Source of the DNA: Thermothielavioides terrestris NRRL 8126
Lineage: Eukaryota > Ascomycota > Sordariomycetes > Sordariales > Chaetomiaceae
DNA length: 64,000 nt
Direction of reading: 5' to 3'
NCBI RefSeq assembly: GCF_000226115.1
Contig: NC_016460.1
Span: forward strand, 4,340,001-4,404,000
Shown here: one piece after another, positions 48,301-60,900 of the stretch
Layout: every line of letters begins with the position of its first letter
How positions within the stretch are numbered: position 1 is the stretch's first letter
Position numbers and translations under genes: made by a program
Notes under the pieces: model-generated
The model's database searches: none
Told to the model about the DNA's origin: nothing
The model's input: only the letters and a program-made list of their open reading frames with translations

Positions 48301-51300
48301 TAGTTTCTTTAATAATAATGTAGGTAAAGTAGTTTTTTATTTTATTTTATAGAAGTCCTATATACTACTCTTTAACACTCTTTTTTATATTATACATTCT
48401 TATTCTTTATCTTCTCTATCTAGATAAACGAAGATCAAATTGTTATCCTATTTAAAAGGGAAAAGGAGGACCCTAGTTAGAAACCCCTTTTCCAACTAGA
48501 GACTAAGGTAGGAATTTAAATATAAAGTTAGATATACTTTAAAGATGTTTATACTCTAAAATAATATTGTAAATAAGGTTCAACTAGTCGATTCGGCACT
48601 ATTAGATAGCTCTACGCTAAAGGGAGACCCGTTATAGTAAGAAAAGCAGTTTATAAAGGCTAAGGCGAAGATATAGTTTAAGAAAGAATAGGACGATCTT
48701 ATAGTCTTTCGTTTCTTAGATGTTAAGCTAGGCTTAAGGCTTACTAAAGAGCGCCTTTAAACGATACTTACTACTATAGACAGATTCTTTAATAAGCTAG
48801 AAAAGGAGATATTCGCTAAGATCTTATAAAACTAGGAAGCTACATTTATATAGGATTTCACTAAGTATAGGTATATCTATAAGGATATTATCCTACCCTA
48901 GTATATTAAGACTATCTTATATAAGGCTTAGCAAAGTAAGTCTATTCTAATTCCAAAGCTACTAATATAGAAGGTTATTGATCTACTTAGAGAGAGGCAA
49001 ATATACAAGATCATTGAGTATAGCTATATAAGCTACTATAATAACTAGTTTCTTATTTTTAAGAAGGACAGTAGATTATAGCTTATTAATAATGCTTAAA
49101 AGGCTAATACTATAACGATCTATAACACTTTTGTCCTACCTACTATAGAGGAATTTAATAAGGACTTTAATAGCTATAAGCTAATATCTCTCCTAGATCT
49201 CTTCTCTAGTTATAACTAGATTAATCTCGATAAGTAGAGCTATAATTTAACGACCTTTTCAATGCTAATTAGTCTCTTCTATATATATATACTACCGATA
49301 GAAGGTATAAATTCTATTGCTTAGTTCTAGTAGGCTATAATGACGATCTTTAGTAACCTTATCCTAGATATCTATCGAGTCTACCTAGACGACATTATAG
49401 TAAAAGGTCTTTAATCTAATTATAATAGCTATCTAGATAAAGAGGGGCGTTACAAATTTGTTATTAAGTATTTTAAAAATATTAATATAATATTACTAAA
49501 TATAGAGCTAGTAGGTACAACTATCGCTATAGTAAAGTCAAAGTAGGTATAGCTAAAAGCGGTCCTACTTAGTTATCTTTATATACTTAACGGGCACCTT
49601 CTTAAAGAAGCGAAGGTGATTAAAATAAGGGAGTAGAAGACCTATTCTAATATTAAAGAGGTATATACCTTTGTTAGAATAGTCGAATACTACTAGATTT
49701 AGATTAAGGGCTTTACAATTATTGTAATTCCTCTTTATACCCTAATAAAGAAGGATACTAAATAGACTTAGAGACCTACTAAGTAGAAGGCGATAAACGA
49801 GCTAAAGAAGAAAATTACTACTATACTAGTCTTTACAACGTTTATCTATAGCGATCTACGATATAGTATAATCTTCTTAGTTTATAACGCTAGTATCCTT
49901 AGCTAGGGAGGTATACTTAAGTAGGTCGGTCCTAATAGCAAAAGATATCTATATAGGTTCGAAAGTAGTATCTAGTCAAAGGCAAAGAAGCAGTATAATA
50001 CTATAAAGAAGGAGCTAAAGGGGCTACTCTTCCTTTTAAAGCGTTTTCACTACTACCTCTTTAGTATATATTTCACTATAGAGACCGATACTCTAGTTCT
50101 AGTTTATTAGCTCAATAGTACTATAAACAATGTTCTAAGTACTTTTATAATATACTAGATTGCCTAGATCTATTTATTCGACTTCGAAGTCAAGTATATC
50201 CTAGGTCTTAAAAACGTTATAGCTAATACGTTGTTTTATAAGCCACCTAGGCCCTCTAACTATATAGAGAAGGAGTTAGAAAAGAATATCGACGACTAGG
50301 TTAACGCTTAAATCTTTATCAACTATATAGGCGAAAGGACTTTATATTCAAAGGGGAAGCTAAAACCTATCTGCCTTCGAGATAGTTATTCCTAGCGTTC
50401 TTAGGATATTATCTACTTCCTATCGACAATAGAAGCTCTACTTAGCTATAGTCTATACTAGAAGCAACGTTAGCTTAAAAGGGAAGCGTTAAAGTACTTC
50501 GTTGAGGATTATTATCTTTTCCTCTAAAGTATAAATTATATATAGTATTATAGGTATATTGTTGATACCTCTAAGGAGAGGCATTTAATCTTCGACTAAT
50601 ATTACAATGAGGTTAGCTATTATAGGAGAGAGCTAATATACTAACAAATAATAAACCACTACTATTAGCGTAGTATATACGAAGATATAGCGAACTAGAT
50701 TTAGGCTTATACCCTATATCAAGCGTATAATACTTAGAGGTTTAAGGAAGTAGCAAGTTAAATAGCGTCTCCGCCTTTTCCTTTTACTAAATAGCACCTT
50801 GATATCTAATATATACTATCTAGTTATAAGGAGAAGAAGTGTTTCCTCGTCGAGGCTTATAACGATCTTATAGGATACGTTAAGGCTAAGATCCTACTAA
50901 ACAAGTCCTCTAAGTCTATTAAGTCCTTTATCTTATAGTATATCCTTTATCGCTAGGGCTACCCTATAGTTATAGTTGTTAATAGAGGCTCTAAGTTCAA
51001 AGGCGAAGTTAAAGAGATCCTTTGTAAACTAGGTATTAAAAGAGTTATTATCTCGCTATATAATTTATATATAAATAGTATAAATAAAGCTAGCTATATC
51101 CTAATTACTACCTTACCTATAAAGATAACTAATAGTATAGGAAAGAGGTAGAGGGAGCTCCTTCTATATATCTTGTATATAGATTATATAATTGTTAAAG
51201 GCTCTTATAGAATATATCCTTTCTTTCTTACCTATAATTATAAGCCTATTAGTCTAGTCAAGTTTAATATTCCTATATAGCGAATTCTTACCTAGGACTC

Positions 51301-52330
51301 TATCTATACCTAGTTAGAGGAAGAAGATCCTACAAAGGTCTATATAAAGCTCATTGCCCTCTATACCTATATTCTCTAGGAAGTAGAGTATAATTATAAA
51401 ATTGCTATTAAATAGGTTGCTATAGCCTATAAAAAGATAGCTAAACGCTATAATAAGGCCTATAAATGTAAATCTCGCCCTAAAAATATAGTTATATTTA
51501 TTAGTAATTTCGTCCTTATCTACAACAATATATATTAGCTAGATATAAGCTTAGTTTAGAAGCTAGAATATCGTTAGTTTAGCCTATTCTATATTCAGAT
51601 AATTAAAGATTAGGACATTTACTTCTTAGAAACTCTAGATAGTATACCTATCTAGATGCTATATCCTCCGAACTATATAAAGAAATTCTTTAAGCTAGAT
51701 AACGTCTAGCTAGAAGTAGATAGACTAACCTTGTTCTATTATAGAGAGGAATGCTATAATGGTAGGCACTACAACGAGGTTGGCGACGAGGGCTATAGCA
51801 ACGAGGAGCGAGATTCTATAAATGCTAGTCACTTAGGGGCTACTAACAGTGGCGATAATTGTAGTAAGGGCGTAGATTCTACAAATGTATGTTACTCGAC
51901 GCCTACTAACAATAGCAAAGGAGAATATAGCGTCGCCAATAGCACTGGCCTCGACTAGGCAGAGGGGGACTGTGCCTATATCTTCACTGGCCTAGGTAGC
52001 TACGCTAATCACCTAAATAGGCTTCTCTACAACAGCGTTATAGTTCTAGATCGCAACGATGTTCATAGCCTAAACGATCGTAGCAAGGTCTATAGAACAA
52101 CCGTTTACAATAGCGACGAGTTGCTAAGAGAGGATAGTATAGAGGACACTATAATTATAGTTAAGGAGAAGGTCCTCAAGGAAGAAACCCCTAGTCGTAC
52201 TATAGCGCTTTAGGCTAGCTAGACTCGCTTAACTATAAAGAGGGTAAGGAAGGAGCAACCTCGTTAGAAGCTTATTATCGAAATCCCCTATAGAAAACCA
52301 CCTAGTTTTTAATATTAGCCCTCTAGATAT
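45400..52330 (+). pseudogene. Gypsy-2 gag-pol pseudogene, single frame
   Basis: One frame can be followed from gag to beyond integrase. Gag shows QWIKTFKEIYEAY near 45,615 and a zinc knuckle starting CYYCSDSN (46,511) followed by YIVLE. Reverse transcriptase shows FLIFKKDSRL, then ISLLDLFSSYN, then VYLDDIIVKG (YLDD intact at 49,382-49,393). RNase H shows RFESSI, then KQYNTIKKELKGLLFLLKRF, then FDFEVKYILGLKN. Integrase shows CFLVEAYNDLIGYVKAKILL and GSKFKGEVKEILCKLGIKRV near 51,000. Downstream of integrase I see LETLDSIPI and YPPNYIKKFFKLDNV but no chromodomain, and then an acidic Asn/Ser-rich intact stretch (51,731-51,958). Stops are TAA/TAG at Gln/Trp positions. Confidence 0.85.
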
Positions 52331-52999
52331 ATAGAGATATACGTTTTAGAAAAGGGGGAGAGTATAAAAGCTGCTACCTCCGATAGTTTTATTAGCATTT
52401 AGCTATATTTCCTTCTTAATACCTATTGTTATATTAGCCTTTTACTCGCTAATAATATCTCTATTAACTATATCTTACTTAGTCTTTATCTATCTATTGT
52501 CTTTCGTTCGTTTTTAGCCTTTAGGACTTTATTCTTTTTCGCTAATACCTAAGTTTTCCTCCTAAGGGGTGACCCTACTTTTAAAAGCCTTATAGTTATT
52601 TATACCTTTTTCTTTTTACTTTTGCCCTTTAGATAGATAGTTTCTATTATATAGGACTAAGTTTCTTAGAGCTAAAGTTAAGGCTAAGAAAAATCTACGA
52701 TTAGAGTATATAGTCTCTTAATCTACTATCTGTAGGCTAAGCTCCTAGACTATATCCTACCCTCTACCTATCTTTATCTATTATTTCTATCCTTTAGTAG
52801 TATAAACTCTTATAGTTAACCTAGTACTATACTATTTGCTCTTTAATAGCATCTTCTAGTAAAATAAACTACTTTTAGCCTACTTCTTCTAGGTATAGCT
52901 TCAACCTAAGATTATTCCTTAGATCGTATAGGAGATAGCTCTATAAGATTAAGTTCTAAGCTAGGTACTTCTAATTATTCCTATAGATATAAGTCTAGG

Positions 53000-55900
53000 T
53001 ATATTCCTTCTTCGATTAGATATAGTTGATACATTTATTAGCAAAGAGAAGAGTAAGAGAAGTATAGCTATTAAAGGGCTAGGTTATATAGATATCTCTA
53101 TCTTTATTAAAGAGAGTTGTTAAACGTTAGTACAATAGTTTGTAGTTTTAATAAAGAACTTTGTTACTATAGAAGTGTTAATCTTCCTTTGCCTAGAGGG
53201 TAAGTATAAAAGGGAAGTATAGCACTTATTTACAACCCTATACCTAGATTAAAAGAGCTAAAGCTCAGTTCAGACGTATAGTGAGATAGTATATCTAATG
53301 CCTAAGCGGTCTACTATTATAGTGCTCTATATATACTAGACAAAGGACTAAGGTATTATAGTACTATTTAATTATATTAACTAGCCTATCGTCGATATAA
53401 ACTAATCGCTATATTCTATATTGATTTTACTAGTTACTTAGTAAAACCTATTAGATATATAGTAGCCTAACGGTTAGTTGGAAAATCTTAATTATACTAT
53501 AGATAGCTTTATATTCGACTAAGATTATAGTATATTCGTTAGTATAGTACTTATCTTTTAATATTAACAGATCCCTTATCTTACTTTAAACTATTTAGAC
53601 GTACTTCTAAGCTATAAAAATGTTTATTTTTAGTACTAGCGAAAGATCGATCTAGTAGTTTATAATCCTATATAACAATGGCCTTTAGTCGTCTACTTTA
53701 TTAGTAATTTTCTACAAGACATTGTAGATATATTAGTTGTTTAATATCTTGGTTTTTAAGTTGTAAATTCATATATAGGAGCTATATACGAATTTGAAAG
53801 GGAAGTAAAAGACCTAACTACTAAGAATCTAATCTACCTAGAGAGATGAAGGTATTAGAATAAGGTAGTGAAAAGGTTAGAGGAAGGAAATAGTTCTAGG
53901 ATAACAAGGAGAAAAGGAAGGCCTTAAGAATTTAGAAGGTAAACGCTCTTTTCTAGCCTATCTCTAGCTAATTAGCGAGTACTATAGGCCTTATCTGTTT
54001 TCTTTTACCTAGATTAGGAAAGAGCTGAGCGGCCCTCCTACCTTTAAAGACTTATCTACCCCTTTTCTTAATCCTTCCACTAGCTCTTTTACAATCAACT
54101 ATTTCTTTCGCCTTGTCTACTACACCTTAGATTTTCTTATAATCGCTTTATTTAGTCTAGATCTTTCTACCTAGAGAGCAACTTTTCTATCGAGCTAAAT
54201 TTTTATATACTATTACAAGTATCGCTATAGGTCATTATAGGATTCCTAATTTCGTAGAGCCTATATAATCTTAGGCTAATATAACTACTACCCTAGGATA
54301 GAAGTAGCTATTTAGAGAGCTTAAGTTTTATATACCACTAGGTTCGTAAAGGCTAGTAGGAAATAGCGATTAAACGAAGTATTATACCTCCTTTATAGAG
54401 CAAGAGCTAGACTCAAAGATATTGAGTCACCTTAGGGAGACTAGTCCTAAGCTTTTTCTATTTCTATAGGCCTTAAAGAAGTATTTATAAAATATAATCA
54501 ACTAGCGACCTAACTAGATTTAAAGCCCTTAGCTTAATGTAAACCCTAAGATCGTAAGCTATCTATTTTTAAACTAGCTAGAGGGAAGGTATACAATAGA
54601 TCGGTTTTTCAAGATTAGTTTTATAGATATAGGTATTTTACTCTTTGATATAGAAGATATACTACTTACTAAGGAATAGCTAAAAGGCTAGATAATCCTA
54701 GACGTTATATAGTTTTTCTTTTGTCTTTATAAAGACTATCTCTAGTTCTACCTATAGCCCGTCTTAGATACTAGTCCTATATTAAAGGAGTTCTATTAGT
54801 CTAACTAGAAGGTTATTGTTAACTATTGTTATTTCTAGGTCTTTCTTTACTTCGTCGATAGAAGGTATTAGGCTATTATAATCTTCGATTAAGTTAGAGG
54901 CCAACTTTACTACTTCGACTCTATATTTAAAAGTATAGAGATATATATTAATATCTTATTAGAGGTCTAGATTACCTTCTAGTCCGTCTATAGGTTCCCT
55001 TAGTTGTAGCTATATAAGGAGGTAATTATCTACTATCTTTGGTAAAATATGGGTTAAAAGTATAGATAGTTTGTCTTAGAGTTTATATAGGCTTTTCTTT
55101 AAAAGCTCTAGCCCTACTTTTTAAACAGACTAATATAGTTTAAAATACCTTAGCTCCAACTATATTAGAGAGATAGTAAGAAGGTTGTATAGTAGTATAT
55201 ATTACATTTGTAGTTAGGAGCTTATAGGAATACTTTTAATACCTTTAAAGATTACCTACTTTGTACTAAAGGAATCCCTTTACTATAGTAGAACGAAGGT
55301 AAAATGTATAAGCTTCCTCTAGACCTATTGTCTTTAACCTAAGAACCTATATAGCCTATACTTTTAAAGTATAACGAAGACGAAGTAATCGAAGTCTTCT
55401 AGAGCGACAATGTATTTATATCTAATAAGCTAGATATTCCTAGGCTTAACGACCTACCTATATATATCTATAACCACTTCAATAATATAGAGCTTAGAAT
55501 CTTAGCTATATACTCAGTGGTATCTAAGTAAGCCTAAATCCTTAACTAAAGTAAAAAGGGACTAATCATTATCGTTTAACTAATCTTTATACTCTAATCA
55601 AAGTAAGAGGTAATATACTAGGCGTACTACTATAGGATTATAGGGCTTTTATTAGACAGATAGCTAAATAGTAGACTATCTTTATAAGACCTTGTAGGCA
55701 ACTTTAGACAATAGTTGTAGACTATATTTTTAGTACCTAAAGCCGTTCTACTACTTTAACTAAAGGACTAGAATACTACTTTAGGACTATTGGCTATACT
55801 AGTAGAGGATCTTAACAATATATCGACCTAGGCGAATATTAAGGCTAAGATTATAGAGATTACTACAATATAAGCAACTACAACTCGAAGGCTCGTTAAC

Positions 55901-56460
55901 GCCCCTATAGATAAGTTCAACTAGGAGTACCTCCTTAGTAGTATATAGGTCAAAAAGCTTAGGGCCCTAGTATAGGTAGCACTTAGGATAATAGTATTCG
56001 ATCCCTACCTCTAGGAAGAGAAGACGCTTGTCTATATACTTATAAGGAGGCTAAACTATCTTAAGATGCTTTACTCGCTAGTATAGAAGCATTTATAGGT
56101 ATAAGGATCGCCTATATTATCTAGTTATATATTACCCTCGGTATAGCACTATAGTAAGCGCCTTTATAAAGAGCCTACTAAGCCTAAGCAACTACTTCGC
56201 CTACTACTATACGACCTATACAACTATACCTTTGCCTATAAGTATAAGTATCTAGTATAATAGTAAGGATAGAATATATATATTAAAGAGGTAGAAAAGT
56301 ATAAAAGACAATATAATTAGCTATTATAGCTAGCTAGACCTTTATAAACTAAGAGGGCTATATATAGAGAGTAGCTTAAAGAGTAGCGACAATAAGAGGC
56401 GTATATTAAAGAGCTTTTAAAGTATAAGCTTATTTATAAGAGTATATAGCAAGCTTAAAA
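53000..56460 (+). pseudogene. Extra coding-like region of Gypsy-2, with a Ulp1/C48-protease-like segment
   Basis: Between pol and the 3' LTR, in the same frame as pol, a protein-like reading runs to a terminal TAA near 56,460; its start is unclear. At 54,677-55,060 it has features of the Ulp1/SENP (C48) cysteine-protease fold: a WL-x-G-x-II-like phrase (stop-LKG-stop-II), then DRRY-stop (54,857-54,871), which a single C-to-T and G-to-A step relates to HW, then AIIIFD and YYFDS, with the Asp (54,917-54,919) exactly 17 codons after the His position. A Pro-Gln-like pair sits at 54,998-55,003. The nucleophile Cys-Gly is not visible. The following about 450 codons are unrecognised and end Lys/Gln/Tyr-rich. 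Stop density alone does not prove coding in such TpA-rich DNA; the motif spacing is the evidence. Confidence 0.5.
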
Positions 56461-56466
56461 AGGAAA

Positions 56467-56955
56467 TGTAAATTAGGATAATAGACTACCTAGATATAGG
56501 GACCTAGTTTTTCTATTCGTTTCAGTATATTATATTCGTTGCTAAGGGGTCTAGCCCTCTAATTATATATATTTAAATAGGCTAAGCCTATCTTCTTCGT
56601 TATTAAGTAAGATATTAAGTAGTTGTCAATATATATTTGTTAGCACTACGTTGATAATCCTCTTTTATTTAGAAGGGCTATTAAGCCTTTCCTTTCATTG
56701 TTTTACCTCTATCTAGACGATAGGTATTCGAGCTATTGAGCTCTGACTATATTCTTATTATCTCTTATCTTTCTGCTATATCCTACTAGACGTACCTAAG
56801 CTACGTGTCTTCCTCTTAGAAGATATTCTTCTTACTACTCGATACGTACTATCTTTATCCGTCTAGAGAGATACTATATTCCTTTAGGAGCTATCTCACG
56901 TACCTAGTCCTAGGTGTAGTGGGGTAGGTTAGTATAGAGGTTTTGCACCATTTCA
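56467..56955 (+). repeat. Gypsy-2 3' LTR
   Basis: 489 bp, TGTAAATTAGG to CACCATTTCA, preceded by a polypurine tract and followed by the ATATA duplication. Its 3' third keeps more C and G (CGATACGTACT, CTCACGTACC) than the 5' LTR. Confidence 0.9.
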
Positions 56956-57584
56956 ATATAACGTGGTCCGCTAGACCCTTTTGAGAACCTAGCCTACTTT
57001 TTGTAGAGAACGCTTTTGAAAGAGGTCTAAGAGCAAAATTCGAGATTTGGCTAAATCGAGGTATACTTTTATATAGGAGTAGAAAAAAAGTACTTTAATT
57101 ACTTGCTAATATCTCTACTACTACGCATTATATTGCTAAGTCGATTATGATCTAAAGATCGCTATTAATAGGCGATTTTAATGAGCCTACTTTTGTATAT
57201 ATAGTTATAGTTTTTTCCTAGATAGTTACCCTCGATGTAAATTCCAAAGCGAGGTACACCTTTCTTTGCGGTAGATAACCCCCCTTCAACTTCTATACTA
57301 CTACGTTAAACTCGATCAAATTTAATAGCGACGTTGTCTAGCCTAGGGCGATCCTTAGAGCCTATTTTTCCGCCCCCTGATTAGACCTTTTGGCTAAACC
57401 CTAGCCCGGAGGGTATGGAAAATAGACTTTGACGAGCTTGATCGAGGGTATCCTAGGCTTGTAGGCATCCTCCTAGGTAACGTAGGCATCTTCCTAGCCA
57501 ACGTAGGTATCCTAGCCAACGTGGGCATTCTAGGTTCGCAAGCATCCTAGCCAACGTAGGCATCTTCCTAAGTTCGCAGGCATC
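56956..57584 (+). repeat. Repeat R, copy 2, right part
   Basis: Continues copy 2 after Gypsy-2: GTCCGCTAGACCC, then GAACCTAGCC, AGAGAACGC, GGTACACCTTTCTTTGC and finally the GGCATC/CTAGG minisatellite (57,447-57,584). It is aligned along its whole length with 34,301-34,944. It stops at GGCATC, where copy 1 continues TTCC and this copy continues TAATATATA. Confidence 0.85.
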
Positions 57585-57942
57585 TAATATATATACTATA
57601 GAACTGGGTAGGTAGTACAATCCTCCATTTAGCTATAAAATAGGGGTGTTCCTTAACTAATTGTTACTGCTCTTCACCTATTTGCCTTTGTACTCCTCTT
57701 CTTTAGGCTTAACAAATAACTGTTATAGGGTATAGGCCTATTAGTGATTTTCGCGCTCCCCTCCTATTGGCTTATATACTTCCTCCCTTATTCTACCCCT
57801 TTTTCTCTTTTCCCTACCTCGCTTATACCCCTGTTATACCTCTGTTGCTACCCCTTTTCCTCCTTTCCGCTCCTTTTACTCTTCCTCTCTCTCTTCCTTT
57901 TCTCCTTTCTACTTAGTTACACTCGAGCTTCCTATCGCTAAA

Positions 57943-60900
57943 ATGCCTCCTATTCAACGCCCCCCTAGTTTATAGACTACGTTCTATAGTCGTTGCTATT
58001 AGTATAAGCCGCTTTCTAAGTTTTATACCTATTCTAATAGAGCTCTTTATACTTTTTATATTTCCTATACTACTATCTATTATTAGCGTTGTCGTTCCCT
58101 AGCCTATAATACACTATACGATATATAGTATAATACTATAGAACCTCCTATTCCAACTAGCTAGTTGCCTTTTATAGGTTGTGTCGCTCTCTTTATTAGT
58201 GCTTTGTAGACTGTTACTAACCTATATTTAGGCAATATAACTGTTGTATTATATAATCTTAGTTCAATGGATATCAAGTATACTGAATATAGTACGTTAT
58301 ATTGGATAGATAAGCGTCTTAATATACATTTATATATCTATTATATCTTCTTCCTTAGCTAATACTCTTTAGTACTATAGAATTCTATAGCTATAAATCC
58401 TATATTTGGCTCTTATTGCCTATAGGGCGACGTTTCTTTCCTACTAAGCCGCTACCTTCTAGACTTCCTCGACCACCTATTGTATATATAAGATCTTTAA
58501 GGGTCTTATTTTTATAATTATCTTTATTGTTATAATTCAGCTTTTATATTCACTTCCATTTTTATAAATTAAACTATATACAATGTTTATAGTAGTAGGC
58601 CTATAGATTTTCAAATCTATAGCGCCCTATACTATATCGCTAGCCCTTTTATAGAGGTGCTTAGAGAGCCTCCTTAGTATATTTAGCTTTTTTTTTATAA
58701 TCTATAGGCTATTGTTATATACCGAACTTTCTTCTTTATAGACTCTAATCACGATTTTATATTACGCTTTATAGACTTTCTCTATCGATATAACCCCTTT
58801 ATTTATATCTACTTAACTACAAAGGAGCGCTTTCTTTAGAGCCTAGCTATATCGTAAGTCGCGATTATACCTTAGTTACATTTAGTTGCGGATTATAGCT
58901 ATAGTTATAACCGTCGTTGTAAGAACCTACTAGTAGTAGATAAGGTGGCTATTCTTATTTTAAAGGAGAATTCAGGGCCTGATTTTTATAATGTTGTCCT
59001 TATACACCACTTAGACGATAGCTCTATATAGGCCTAGCACTATATTTATCTATATCACCCTACCTATCTCCTATTGGCCTATCCTTTGATATTTCTATTT
59101 AGAGATCCTAGCTTTCACTAGGGCTTATAGCTCTATAACAGCTAAGGGCAGGGCTATACTCAACTAAGTGTTGAGTTTAGGCAGTAATGTCGATATTTAT
59201 TATATCTTTATATAGGTTATAGCTAAACGCCTTTCCTTTTTCGCTGGTTGTTCTAGTAGTTCTTAGTAGACCTCTAGGCTATAAGCGATTAGTAAAAGCT
59301 ATATTAGATTCGCAATAACTAGAAGGAACTGTGTATAGAACTATACTAAGGAGTATAGGACTAGCTACGACTAGGTAATAGCGATATTTACGAACTTAGA
59401 TAGCGAATTGTCCTACCTATAAGCTATATTAGGAGCCTATACTTTATTACTTAGTGCTATTAGGATTTAATAGCTATCGTCTATAAGCTAGGTTATCCTA
59501 CTTTGTTTATTATAGTTATAGCCAACCTAAACTAGGTAGAGATCTAGCGAGAGCTTCTTCTAAGCTAGACTATAGTGGACCGCCCTAACATTGTTAGCTA
59601 TATCTTTAAGCTTAAGTGCCGAGCTATCCTTTATAAGCTTTAGTATAGCAACCTATTTAACGAGTTTATAGGCATTGTTTAGACTATTAAATACTAGAAG
59701 TGTAGGCTCCTATACCGCTATATCTTGCTTTTCCTTTTATAAAAGTCTATACGTCTATTTCTTATATTTGCTAACGTCGACTATATTATCTAGGCTAAGC
59801 TTCCAACGGAGGCGGAGGATCCTAATAGCTAGTTGCAAGCTATTATTACGAGTAATATAATTTATAAGCTATATAGTTTAGATAACCTTGCCTCTCCTTA
59901 TATAGTTTATAACCTATATATAGGGGTTGCAAGCTGTTCGAAGCGCTTTCTAAAGGCGTTTATAGAGGAGACTATTATCCTAGAAAATAGATATCCTATC
60001 TATTGCTGTCAAGACACTAGGCAAATAGTTACTTATAAGGTCAATGGCTATAAAGTACAATTTGACAACCGTTAGGTTGTACCTTATAACCCTTATCTCT
60101 CTTGTAAGTACATTGCCTACATTAATATAGAGATTTATATATCTATAAAGTCTATTAAGTATATATATAAATATATTTATAAGAGGACTAATTAGTCGAT
60201 AGTTCAACTCTTTGTAAGTAACTAGCTTAATAAGGTTGATATCTACTTATAATGTTAGTATATTAGCTTAGTAGAGGCGGTTATATAGCTCTTCGAATTT
60301 TATACCTATTGTAAGTTCCCCCCTGTTTATCGCCTTCTAGTCTATCTTGAGTATTAGCAATACATTGTTTTCTAGGCAAATAGTACTTCTAAGGAGCTTA
60401 TAGAAGCATTAGAACGTAGAACTACAGAGCTAGAAGTATTCTTTGCTTATAATATAGCCTATAAGGATACTTGTAATATCCTTTATATTGATTTTCCTTT
60501 GTACTTCGTCTAGGACAAGCGGTTATAGGAGTAGAAGCCCTATGTCTATAGCATTGCTATTGGGCATATATACTACGTTCCTCCTTCTATAGGTAAACGA
60601 TATTTTCTTTGTCTTCTTCTTTGTTTAGTCCCTAGCGCTTAGTCGTTTACCTATTTATAGACTATAAATAGCTATAAATATCCTACCTTTTGAGCTATAT
60701 ATATTGTAGCTAGCCTACTTGACTCTAACTAGAGCTAGATTATATATTTCGACAAGGCTACGAACTAGTAAATAGGGTATACCCTTTATAAGCTTTTTAC
60801 TATTAGCCTCTTTACTAATGATATTATAGACCTAGCAACGCTATAGTTATAATTTTGCAATTCCTTTTACAATAATCTTCTATATTGCCTTAAATGTATT

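Larger units (their letters stand above)
43904..56955 (+). mobile_element. Gypsy-2: 13-kb RIP-degraded Ty3/Gypsy element with extra 3' coding-like region
   Basis: 13,052 bp inserted into repeat R copy 2. LTRs 43,904-44,391 and 56,467-56,955 share AGACTACCTAGATATAGGGA and end CACCATTTCA (CACTATTTTA in the RIP-mutated left copy). ATATA is duplicated at 43,899-43,903 and 56,956-56,960, while uninterrupted copy 1 of R has it once. A purine tract (AAAAAGGAAATG) abuts the right LTR. Gag and pol read on the plus strand in a single frame up to about 52.3 kb. Another about 4 kb before the 3' LTR is far more than usual for this family and holds the Ulp1-like candidate. Confidence 0.92.

Noticed and set aside
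59980..60207. 75-codon minus-strand frame
   Set aside because: It is antisense to the Helitron RepHel frame, which has strong family motifs on the plus strand.
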